A stretch of 64,000 nt of DNA from Chalara sp. BL73 (taxonomy: Eukaryota; Ascomycota; Leotiomycetes; Helotiales). The first letter of the stretch is position 1. Each line of letters starts with the position of its first letter. A program made the translations under genes and the position numbers. Positions 22,586 through 33,000 of the stretch are shown here, piece after piece. A model generated the notes under the pieces. The model was not told the origin of the DNA. It did not search any database and saw nothing but the letters and a program-made list of their open reading frames with translations. The DNA lies in NCBI GenBank assembly GCA_918026815.1, contig CAKJVC010000010.1:622501-686500 (forward strand), written 5' to 3'.

Positions 22586-24482
22586 TTACAAGTTCGCTCT
22601 CGGTGCCGGCTTCTCCTCACTAGCCGGCTCGTTCCCCAAAATATTATTCGTGATCCCCGCCATATTCTGCGTCCCGCTCTTGTTCAACAGCCTCAATTTG
22701 CCAGCCCTGGAAGCCGGCCCATCATCGTCCGACTCCCGGATATAGTATCCCCAGTCCGCCGTGGGATCCAGCTCCGTCTGCGAGTACCCGTTGCCCAGAT
22801 ACGCGTACCGGTTGCCGTTGTACCTGACGTCCCAATCCTCGACCCGCAGCTCTAACAGCGCTTCGATGTAGTGTAGCGTGGAGCCCGGCCAGAGCGCGGT
22901 GATCTTGCCTTCCGGACCAGCGGCTTTGTACCACGACCGACAGGGATCCGCCCACACGGAGCGCTTCATGAACTCATCCTTATGCGCGATGAAGTCCGAG
23001 ACGGCGTCTTGCCTCGGCGCGAAGGTCTTGATGTTGTAAGTCTGGTACCGGTCGATCCACTTCAGCATGTAATCGGCCTGGGCCTCGATGGCCGACAACA
23101 CCGGGCCGTTTCCAATCGGCGAGTTGGGGCCCAGGAAGACGAGGTAGTTGGGGAACTCGGCGGCTCCCATGCCCCAGTAGGATTCCGGCTGCTTGCCCCA
23201 GATGTCTTGCAGGTTGCCGCCGGACGGCCCGACGAGCGGGAAGCGTGGCTTGAAGGTGGTGTCGAAACCCGTGGCGCAGATGAGGATGTCAATCGGGTAT
23301 TCCTTGCCGTCGTCGCACAAACACCCCTTTTCGGTGATCTCGTTGATCTCGCCGTATACGACCTGAACGTTCTGCTTGGTCAACGTCTCAAGGTAATTCA
23401 CGCCGGGGGTCATGCGCCGGCAGCCGACGGACCACTCTGGAATGAGTTTCTCCTCGAGATACTTGTTGTTGAGTTTGGACTTCATTTGCTCTAGCATGTA
23501 CGCATGTGTATCGTTGTTGGGTTTTGAGTTTTTGAGGAAGATGCCGAACTGGCCGTTCAAACCGCGCTCAATCCCTTTGCGGTAGTCAAGAAGCGCTCCG
23601 GGAGTATTGTAGAATTCGTTCTTTTCTTCCCTGCTGTAGATGTGTTGTTCTAGGCCTTGCACAGGAGATACCCATGTTGGCTCGCGGATGAATGTTGTGA
23701 CTTTGCTGGCGATTGGCTGGATTTGTGGGAGAACTTGTACTCCGGATGCACTATCAACTATCAGAAATTGTTATTCTGGAGGAGTTGGTGGAAAACTTAC
23801 CCATTACCAATCAGACCAATGTGCTTACCTTCCAATTCAACCGTATCATCCCAGTTAGCCGTGTGAAGAAGCGTTCCTTTGTACTTTTCAATACTTGGAA
23901 TGGCTGGCCACCTCCAATTATTTAGAATACCCGAGGCATTAATTAAAATATCGCAGTGCTTCTTGAATTCCCTGTTTCCCTTAATGTCTTTGACTTGAAC
24001 ATTGTAGCCTCCAGCTGCAGCGCTCCAGAATGCTCCAGTCACCTGATGCTCTGTCTTGATGTACTTCCCAAGACCATACTTCCGAGAAAAGTCCTCAAAA
24101 TAAGCGTAGATCTCTTTACTGCTAGAGTAGACTCCGGTCCAGTCCAGCTTGGGCTCAAAACTCCATGTGTAGTTGTGAGATGGAACGTCACATGCACAAC
24201 TACAAGTTCATTAGTTTCTTTTTTTTGTAGGAACGAGTGCAGCCAGCCATACCCTGGGTATCTATTCTCAAACCATGTCCCTGAAATTGCAGGATTCTTC
24301 TCATACACTGTCAAAGTGTAATTCTTGAAATGCCTTTGTAGTTTGTATGCCAGCAGTAACCCGGAAGCACCAGCACCCACGCATATAATCTCGACATGTC
24401 TTTCGGCGTGAATTGGTCCGCCTAGCCGTTTCCTCGCTTGCTCATCAGGTCTGGTGTCTACTGGAATAACGAAGTCTGCCAT
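22586..24482 (-). CDS. FAD-dependent Baeyer-Villiger monooxygenase
   Basis: Three exons: 24482-24253, 24199-23801 and 23750-22586, 597 residues. Motifs in order are the FAD-binding GAGASG (about residue 36), the BVMO signature G-x-W-x4-Y-P-G-x3-D (GTWFENRYPGCACD, completed across intron 1), the fingerprint YKGTLLHTANW (F/Y-x-G-x3-H-x3-W) and the NADPH-binding GNGASG completed across intron 2, then ICATGFDTT. BVMOs insert oxygen next to a ketone, giving an ester or, for a cyclic ketone, a lactone. The C-terminal ANL is at best a weak peroxisomal-type ending. It shares a 1.1 kb divergent promoter with the PRISE-type reductase. The central part of the last exon is notably GC-rich compared with its surroundings. 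The substrate is not determinable from sequence. Confidence 0.93.
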
Positions 24483-25588
24483 CTTGATGATATCAGATAC
24501 TTCAGGACAACGAGGAAATGCCTCAGAAATTGGAAAACAGAAAATCGAGGGAGATAACGCTCATACTTGAACAAACAAAGATTAATTATCAAGTATTTGG
24601 CCCCCCACCAACTGTCCCGTGTTGTCAGGTTGAAGGCGAGGTGAACTAGGTTGTGAAGGGAAGTGTGGGTCTAAGTCTGGGGTATGAAGCATTATTGACT
24701 CGTTAGCCAGATTTCAAGTCTCAAATTTGAGTCGTCGCTTCGTAGTAGGCTGGGGAAGCTCGGGTTTGGTTATCGGGAGAATCCATTGAGAATCCGCTTG
24801 TGACATAACATTAAAAGAAGAGCATAACACAATGATTAGGCCTATTTGTCCTGGCTCTGAAGTACATAAGGTGATGTTCCAGCGCCTGCCAAAAGAAATG
24901 GATTTGCTTAGCCATTTGCTTAGCCAGCCTTCAAATCCCTCCTGGATCAGAGGGGGGAAGTTTACATCATTCCAAGAATGACAACATTAGTACTCAAGCT
25001 AAGGTTGCAGATGGACCACTTGGTTGGCGCAGCTCTGCGGGGGAAGATCTGGAGTATCTCCAGCGGAACAGACTGTCGGGAAAAGATAACCATGGCTTCG
25101 TAGATTCTAACATGATCCATAAGGACGGACCGTCTTGGCAGACTAAGGTTGGAAGGCCTCGCCTAATATGTAACTGGTTATTAAATGCGGGGTAGCTTGG
25201 AGGGTTGTTGACTCGAGAATCTAGGCCGCGAGGTTAAATATGAATCATGATAAATTTTGTTAATTTTGAGCCATGATCTAAGCAAATCCAACATTCGAAT
25301 TTCATGACAGCGGGTCAAGAAGCATAATATCCTAGGCGGAAATGGTTCTCCAGCATACGACGCACTCATTGGCTTCGCAACGTCAAGATTAGTCCCTCAA
25401 TACCTTCAAGCCATACCGCATATGAGTCTTCGTAAAGCTTAGCATCCACCATCAAAAGTTGGGAAGAGTAACACCCCGCAATTCAGCCTCGAGGACAAGG
25501 CTAAGAAGACCTTGTATAAACACTTCTTCGTACAGACTTGTACTTGCATGCACATTTGCCATATCTGATGTACTGTTAGCGCGTGAAG
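24483..25588. promoter_or_regulatory. Divergent promoter of the BVMO and PRISE-type genes
   Basis: 1.1 kb between two divergent genes. GCGGGG at 25037-25042 and 25187-25192 fits the CreA consensus. The second overlaps CGGGGTAG (25188-25195), the core shared with other promoters of the set. No gene is seen. Confidence 0.35.
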
Positions 25589-26926
25589 ATGTCTGGAAAT
25601 CACGCTTTGATCTTTGGTGAGACTTGGTTTCATCATCAATGAGACATGCGCTAATATTGACCAGGTGCCAGTGGTATTAACGGATGGGCGATTACAAATG
25701 CGATCCTGGAGGGCTATCCGGACGAGAGGACATTCTCAAAGGTCACAGCGCTCACCAATCGGCCACTGAGTCGAGAGACAGCGCAATGGCCAGCTTCCGA
25801 GAAACTTCAAATTGTGAGTGGATTGGATCTACTCACAAGTAAAGGGCAAGAAGGACTCGAGGCCGAAATGAAAGAATCGATCAGAGGGATTGAGACAGTC
25901 ACTCATGTTTATTTCTTTGGTGAGTATACTCAACCCATCCAAGCAGAGCAAGCATTGATAAATCTAGCGTATATCATGGACCCCGACCCTGAGAAGGAGA
26001 TTTCAATCAATGTAAATCTCCTTGATCGTGCTATAAAAGCAGTAGAACATCTTGCACCGAACCTCAAATTCGTAATTTTGCCAACTGGCACTAAGGTCAG
26101 TTCTTTGTAGAAACTCCCACGAAACTCCCCCGAATATTAAGCATATATTGAATCAAAACAGGCATATGGAGTCCATTTACTTGATAAATTTCCCTTTACT
26201 CCACCATTAGCAGAGTCCTTAGATCGTATTCCTGAACCATATGCGTCGCAAATGTTCTATTACAATCAAATCGACTACCTTGCATCCGCCAGTAAAGGAA
26301 AGAATTGGAAATACGCTGAGGTGATTCCAGACATGGTCGTCGGATTCGTGCCCAATAACAACATTTACTGTCTCGCTCAAACGCTCGCTACGTATCTCTC
26401 CCTTTATGCTGCAGTGGAAGGAAAAGGCGCTGAATGTGCCTTCCCCGGCAACGAGAAGAGCTGGGTCATTAAGAGCAATGACTCCTCACAAGATCTCGTT
26501 GCCAAATTCGCAATCTGTGCATCCCTGCATCCAGAGATCACGCATGGTGAACGATATAATGTAGCAGACAATGCTGTTCCGAACTCATGGAGCAATAAGT
26601 GGCCCATCATATGCGAGTATTTCGGGCTCAAAGGCACACCTCCGCCAGCTGGAGGCTCCGGACCACAGCCTGGCAAGTACATCGAGGATCATATTTCCGA
26701 CTGGAAGAGATTGGAGGTTGAGATGGGCCTGCAGACGGGCAGGGTCGGGAATGAGCGAAGTTTTGGCGGCTTCCAGTATTTTATCATGACTATGTTTGAT
26801 TTTGATCGTGATTTGGATATGAGCAAGGCTCATAAAGCGTGGGGAAGCAGTAAGGAAGAGACGGATGTGAGGGGTGCGTGGTGGAAGGCTTTTGATCGTT
26901 TCCGGAAGGCGAAGATTATACCATAG
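25589..26926 (+). CDS. PRISE-like Rossmann reductase (enone/iridoid-synthase-like family)
   Basis: Three exons: 25589-25616, 25665-26095 and 26162-26926, 407 residues. The N-terminus is an SDR-type cofactor loop, FGASGINGW, split by intron 1. The core continues with the extended-SDR pattern of progesterone 5-beta-reductase/iridoid synthase (PRISE) proteins: THVYFF, NVNLLDRAIKAVE, PTGTKAYGVH, then FYYNQIDYL with a Tyr suited to catalysis, and YNVADN. Fungal relatives (for example SirQ-like proteins) have about 380-410 residues, so the length fits. PRISE enzymes reduce C=C bonds conjugated to a carbonyl using NADPH. With the SDR and BVMO alongside, reduction of a cyclic enone to a saturated ketone is a coherent inferred role. 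Confidence 0.82.
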
Positions 26927-27637
26927 AGCCCATGAGTTGTAGTGATTGCATTCATAAAGCCATTTTAAATATACCACTGAGTAGTTCTATCTTAGCTATC
27001 AATCCTAAACTCATCTACTTAAGTTAGCAGCATGATTGCTAGAATTCTTAGAGCACTCAGGGAACGGCTCCTGCGTAAAATATCTTCCTATTACCGAAAT
27101 CAAGCCACCTGAAAGTCTTTTAATTAGCTAACACAATATTCAGCGATGCGGTTGACTTTGTCAACTACTGTTTAGACCTAGAAGGTATCTGAACCCTCTT
27201 TTGCAATGGTTTAAATATGTAAGTTAAGTCTAAATGTGCATGTTTTAATTTAGAATAAATTTGCACTATTTAAAACAATTTATTAGTATTTTTAGCGAAG
27301 GAAGTGACCTCAGTTCTGGAATCCTTCTCATCTTTCAAGGTACTCTCAGCAAGGTGTTTTAAGAGGTTTATCAATTGATAGTAAGTCCTTGCTGGCATTT
27401 TATCTAACATCGGGATTTTGCCATTACATTGTCTTGCTCTTCTTACGAACCATATCCGTCTTAATACACTGAAAAAGGCTATTTTAGAAGTTTCGTCGCA
27501 CTGCTTAGTATCCTACTTTGGGCGGAAGTGAAAGGCAGAGCTGGCATCTCTCTCTCATACATGAAACCACTTCTATATTAGAATTTAATGCTTTCAGCGT
27601 ATTTACTACTAAGAGAGAGATCAACAGAATATGGAGC
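26927..27637. other. AT-rich convergent intergenic region
   Basis: Separates the catabolic set from the carbohydrate set. It is AT-rich around 27200-27300. No gene or element is recognised. Confidence 0.5.
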
Positions 27638-30588
27638 TCATGGGCCGAACTCAAATCTTTGAAGTACTGCAAATTCTTGCGTATCATGGATATCCGCACT
27701 CGAAGTTCCCACCGACACATTATAACTCCCAGCATCTACAGCCCATGCATCTCTCTCTTCATCCCAGTACGCCAAGTTGGACTTTTCAAAAGAGAGCCAA
27801 ACCTCCTTCTTCTCCCCTGGCTCCAAGTCAACTTTGACAAAGTCTACAAGTTGTTTCTTAGGCATTTCGATTGGTAGACTATTGGCAGGCCCGACGTAAA
27901 GTTGCAGGACTTCAGCTCCAGCAACTGTGCCTGTATTAGTGACAGAAGCCTTGATCTTCAGCGAAGTATCGATAGAAAACTCTTTGCTGTCCAGTGTGAT
28001 CTCCCCAACCTTGAAACTAGTATACGATAACCCATGCCCAAAAGGAAACAGTACGTCCTCGGCATGGCTATCAAAGTATCGATATCCGATATAGATATCC
28101 TCCTTATACTCTACCTGGTTTTTTTCCAGATCACCAGGGAAGTTTCCATACGCGGGACAGACTTCGAGGGATTTTGGGAACGTGACGGGAAGTTTTCCGC
28201 TGGGGCTTTTGGCGCCCAGAAGTACGTCGACGATACTGTTTCCTGCTTCTTGGCCCGGAAACCAGGCTTGAATGATGGCGGGCACAGAGTGGATCCATGG
28301 CATGCTGATAGCGCTGCCGGTGCAGTTGATGACAATGGTGTTGCGATTCACGGCCGCAACCTCAGAGATAAGTCTATCAAGCGACCCATTTGCTGGGAGG
28401 GACATAGTGTCTCGATCTGTCCCCTCCGTCTCCCAGACCGTGGTGTGGCCGACGAAAACAAGTGCTATATCTGATTCTTTTGCGAGGGAGACAGCAGGCG
28501 TTAGGAGATCGGCTTCATATTCTGATTGGAGCATGAAGCCCAAGCTGAAGCCGATGCAGTCGTTGAGAATGGAGAGACCACTAGCATTGGTGGAGGCTGC
28601 GCTTGACTGGATACGAATGGAATATTTTTGTCCGGCGATGAATTCGTACTGGACCTGCTCTGCGGTAGCGACTCCGAGCAGGAAGGCCATTGCGTCGACA
28701 CCGCTCCCTGAGACAGAGAAGACCACGACGTCATTAATGAAGACAGTAGTATCAGCAATGGCGTGGAAAGCGAGATAGTGCGATCCGCTTTGAGAAGGAA
28801 TATAGGTCCCAGTCATCGTAATTGCGGCGTGTCTCACGCCCTCGAAATTACGATACGAGGCACTCTCGATATTCTTGATGTCAGGAGTTCCAGTTCTATC
28901 TTTAGAGCTGTAGCCCTGTAATGTGAGACCTGGTTTGCCTTCATCATCAAATGTGTCGAGTGACAAGGGCTTCAGATTACGGACTACACTCGCGCCTGTG
29001 TCGGTATTAGCATTGTAACCTTCAACTACTGCAGGTTAAAGTCGTTGAAGACAATCACACTCGCCTTCCGCAAATCTTAAATCCACATCTTTGCCCAGTG
29101 CGTGACTCATGGCATCCCAAGGTGTGACTTTATAATGGGCATTCACAGTCGCAGAGCCACCCCCAGAAGCCAAGCACTCCTTTGCAAGACCTAACATAGC
29201 AATAGATTTCAACTCCTCCCTTTTAAGCGGGAGTACAGCGTTTTCGTTTTTCAAAAGAACAATGCCCTGCGTTCCGGCTTCTCGAATGAGCTGACGATGT
29301 TCGGGACGATCGATAGCTTGCTCTTCAGCGACGGTTGGATCAGCGAATTTGCCAGCCTGGGCGAGAAGATCTAGTACGCCCCCGACGCGTTTGTCGATCA
29401 CTTCGACTGATATAGTGCCTTCTTTTAGGGCGGCTGTTACTTTTTCGTTGGTGCGTTTTTCGGCCGGGCCAGGCATTTCAAGGTCGAGTCTAGATGACGT
29501 GTCAATGCTGGATACTCATAATTGGTAAACCAAAAACGCAACTCACCCTGCGAGGAGCGATTCGGCCACGGAGTTTGTACCACCCCAATCACTCATGACA
29601 AGGCTACGCGGATTAGTGGTGTTTTCAAGTATGGCAAACCACTTAGCCTTACCCTTTCCATCCCCATTGAACACGAAGGATATCCTCAAGGAGGAACTTG
29701 CTTGAATCTGAGTGAATACCATTGACTAGGTTATAGCTTGTCATCAGTGTCCACGGTTGGGATGCCTTGATGGCGATCTCAAAGGGCTTTAAGTATAACT
29801 CTCTTCTCAATGTCAGCAGCTTTGCCAGAAGGAAGTGGGGGTTTCGTATAACAAACCTCAAGGCACGCTGGCTGACCCTCGAATCCATGGTGAATCTTCT
29901 TGTCTCCTCTTCGTTTGCGACAAAATGCTTGATACAAGCGCCCACGCCCCGTTCCTGAAGTCCCGTGATGTACTCACCGGATAGGACCCCACCCAGTAAA
30001 GGATCTTCTGAGAACGACTCGAAGTTGCGGCCGCCGAGAGGGTGACGATGTGGACACACTGTTGGACCAAGTCTGGTTGTTCAGGTCAGTATTATTGAAT
30101 GCAGAGAAAAAGCTGGCATGTTCTACATGATACTAGCACCCTTTGTTCTCGCTTCCTCTGCTAACGCATTCCCAATCTTTCGAGCTAGCTTTCTGTCCCA
30201 TGTTGATGCTAGAGATACAGATGCTGGGAAGCAAGCTGCTTTGACGCCGCCAGCGAAAATGCTTCCTCGGGCTCCGTTCGGGCCGTCCGTTACCTAGATA
30301 TTGAGATTACTAATATATCTAACATTGAAGTGCGAATTATAGGAAGGATTGTTTATCCTCTATAGTGATCTGGTTTAGATTTGGACTTACTTTCAACGCG
30401 GGAATGCCTAGTCTCTTCACTGAGGCAGTTTCCCAGAAGTTTTGGCCTGCGAGAAGGGATATCTATATTTACTTGGTTCAAGTTTGATCACACAGTGTTC
30501 GCTCACATAGATGGCATACCTTCTCCTCGAGGGTCAATTGAGAGATCAGAGACTTTACGTCTATTGACTGGGAGGCGATGACCGTCAT
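27638..30588 (-). CDS. GH3 beta-glucosidase with PA14 domain, one apparent frameshift
   Basis: Exons: 30588-30520, 30462-30391, 30293-30134, 30072-29857, 29802-29653, 29603-29547, 29489-29061 and 28988-27638 (about 834 residues). The GH3 landmarks are LTLEEKI, VTDGPNGARG, PLGGRNFESFSEDP, GACIKHFVANE, the nucleophile in LVMSDWGG and GTQGIVLLKNE. A PA14-like insert (ITMTGTYIPSQSGSHYL) and a C-terminal fibronectin-like domain ending near FEFGP follow. No signal peptide is seen, so it is probably intracellular, cutting imported disaccharides. The exon 3/exon 4 joint is one base short of frame: donor GCTA|GTATC instead of the expected GCTAG|GTATC. The only in-phase alternative (weak donor GTTAGC at 30155) would delete a conserved helix. 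So the copy may be a recent pseudogene, or the base may be missing from the assembly. The fourth intron is 54 nt, without stop codons, and could be retained in frame. Confidence 0.78.
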
Positions 30589-31559
30589 TTTTAGATCCTC
30601 TGGTATCGAGGGAGTTCTCTCTTTTGAATAAAAGGTCAATTGATCCAATCTTGAAGTCTCCCAATTTCTCAAGAATTATACAACTTATTCACATCGTTTA
30701 TGTGACCAAGCAGGCGCAAACTCAGGCCATAATATATCATGGCCCAGAGCTTCCAAGTCAAAATGCTTCTCAAGCCACCTAGCGCTTAGTCAACATCGCA
30801 ATTCGCAAGGCAAGTACGAGTCATGGTATTTTGCTTGTGGAATACGGGTTTATCGAGCCGTGTAGCCGTGTGTGGAGGCTGAGTAGACTTATTTCATTTG
30901 AATAGAGCCTCATCCGTAGGACTGTACTCACTCTCTTTGACAGTTCGTAAATCCGACATTCCGCGGACTGTGGGGTGTACAGGTTGCTTAGTGGTTCAGC
31001 TTCTAGAATGTGGATCCCAAACAATGCAGAGGTCATGCATCATTCGAGTCTTGTGAGGGTTGCACTCTGGGATATATCCCTGCTGGACAGCCCGCTCCGA
31101 GAATTTCCCGAAGGAGACCTGGGCATTCGCTATTTTGGTTGGTGGTCCGGATAGTATACCAAAGGCGTTATTGTACTTCAGAGTAAACCTTCGTAGGTAC
31201 AAGAGGTGTTCAGAATGGGTTTGTTAGTATGACTGGAATTCATCGCCTTTATTTTTGCTTTATTGATCGCATGGATTTTTGTTTTTATGGTGCTACTTCT
31301 AGAGCATGATATCATTAGAGTCCCTGGTACCCAAGCTCTACTAGGTTAACTACTTACTTAATGCTGAGGAAGAGTGGGTAGCCAGGCGAGGGGTCTCACC
31401 CCACTCTGCATGTACCTGGGTCCTCGAAATGATATATCGAAAAGGCTAAATAACTTACCTCCTACTTAGCAGAACCTCTTTTAGAATTGTCCTTTTTCTC
31501 ATTCCCATATTCATAATATCTCACTCAATTGCGATAGTTCCTTTCCAGCAAATATCAAA
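30589..31559. promoter_or_regulatory. Divergent promoter region of GH3 and Gfo/Idh/MocA genes
   Basis: About 970 bp between divergent genes. CCCCAC at 31399-31404 (GTGGGG on the minus strand) fits the CreA consensus SYGGRG. No gene is seen. Confidence 0.35.
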
Positions 31560-32858
31560 ATGTCGTCAGGATCTCAGTCAAGAACACGGCCCAAAGACAT
31601 CCCCAGTCTGAGATGGGGAATCTTAGGTACATATCCTTGGCCAGTCTGAATATGATAACGACTAACTTTAAACAGGAACGGGATGGATGTCTAACATGTT
31701 TGTGCAAGACCTCCTTGTGCCACGACCCGAAGCGCTAGCACAACACACCATCACAGCCATCGCATCCTCCAGTACCGAGAAAGCAGTAAATTTCGTAGAG
31801 AAGACCTGGAAAGACAGTACGGCACCAAGGCCACAACTTTATAATGATTATTACGGAGTTTACAATAATCCCGATGTTGATATTGTGTATGTGGGCACGC
31901 CTCATACATTGCACAAGAAGAACTGCCTTGATGCGATTGCAGCGGGAAAGCATATACTGTGCGAGAAACCGTTCACAATCAATGCCAGAGATGCAAAAGA
32001 GGTGATTGATGCAGCGAGAGCTAAAGGGATTTATATTATGGAAGGTAAGCAAGATGTGTTGACAATCCTTCTTTTCATCAAAACCAACAGCTCATGCAAC
32101 TTCTCTTTATACAGAGCAAGCATCAATATGATAAGTGCTGACGCTTGAGGCAATTAGGCGTATGGACTAGATTTCTCCCTGTCATCTCCTCCCTCCAAGA
32201 GCACCTCCACACCCAAAAATCCATTGGCACAATTCAACGTGTTTTCGTCGATTTCGGTCTCCAAATGAACCTGAAAGACCTCCCTCCCACATCCCGTGTC
32301 AAAGATCCCGCCCTCGGCGCAGGTGCCCTCCTCGACATCGGCCTTTACAGTTTAACCCTGGCCTCCCTAATCCTCGGATCCGGCACCGTGGGAGACAAAC
32401 ACCCTACACCGACCGTTGCGAGCAGCATGGCTATCTTAGATGGAATTGACTACTCCAACGTCGTGGTGCTCAACTATCCGCAGCCCGGCGGGCCCGATAG
32501 CGTCGCGATCTGCACATCGACGGTGCAACAGAAGGGGTCACCTGACTTTTGCACCATCGAGGGCTCCGGCGGCACGATTACTGTTTTTGGTCCGGCGACA
32601 AGCATACCGCGAGGATTTCGGATTCGACGAGATGTAGATTCTTCTAGTGGTGTTAATGCAGGAGATCAAGCGGAAGAGACCTTGGAGTTCAGTCATGCCG
32701 GTGTGGGATGGCACTTTGAGGCCGATGCAGTGGCCGTAGATATCAGCTTGAAACGGACAGAGAGTGAGATCATGCCGTTGGCGGAAACTTTGCGTATGTT
32801 AACTTTGATGGATGCGGTTCGGAAGGAAGGAGGACTTGTTTATCCTCAAGACAAGTAG
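31560..32858 (+). CDS. Gfo/Idh/MocA family oxidoreductase (dihydrodiol-dehydrogenase-like)
   Basis: Three exons: 31560-31626, 31676-32044 and 32158-32858, 378 residues. The N-terminal Rossmann domain begins LRWGILGTGWMS (first intron within the glycine loop) and contains VYVGTPHTLH and GKHILCEKPF, the EKP motif that carries the active-site Lys. The C-terminal domain has GALLDIGLYSL, the sugar-binding region of the dimeric dihydrodiol dehydrogenase/xylose dehydrogenase branch. Such enzymes oxidise aldoses such as D-xylose, or trans-dihydrodiols, with NAD(P). Divergent pairing with the GH3 gene suggests that it acts on the released sugar. The third-exon acceptor (CAATTAG) was chosen because it restores VWTRFLP. 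Confidence 0.88.
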
Positions 32859-33000
32859 ATATAATATAAATTAGCGAGTTACAAAACATTAGATCGGAAA
32901 TTTACCGAGAGCCCAATTTCTTGTTTTCAATATGAGGTCTATCGTGGCGTTGTGTGACACCTCACCTACTTCCTTGATCAAAGCAGTCTTGTTTAAGTAG

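Noticed and set aside
22982..23494. Long plus-strand open frame of 170 codons
   Set aside because: It is antisense to the GC-rich core of the BVMO gene and has no motif; a by-product of codon bias.
28034..28778. Plus-strand frames of 146 and 168 codons
   Set aside because: They are antisense to the last exon of the GH3 gene.
29036..29038. In-frame TAA in the GH3 gene, first read as a nonsense mutation
   Set aside because: An intron from 29060 to 28989 (donor GA|GTGTGA, acceptor GCGAG) removes it, keeps the frame and restores a family-like sequence (FAEGDVVRNLKPL).
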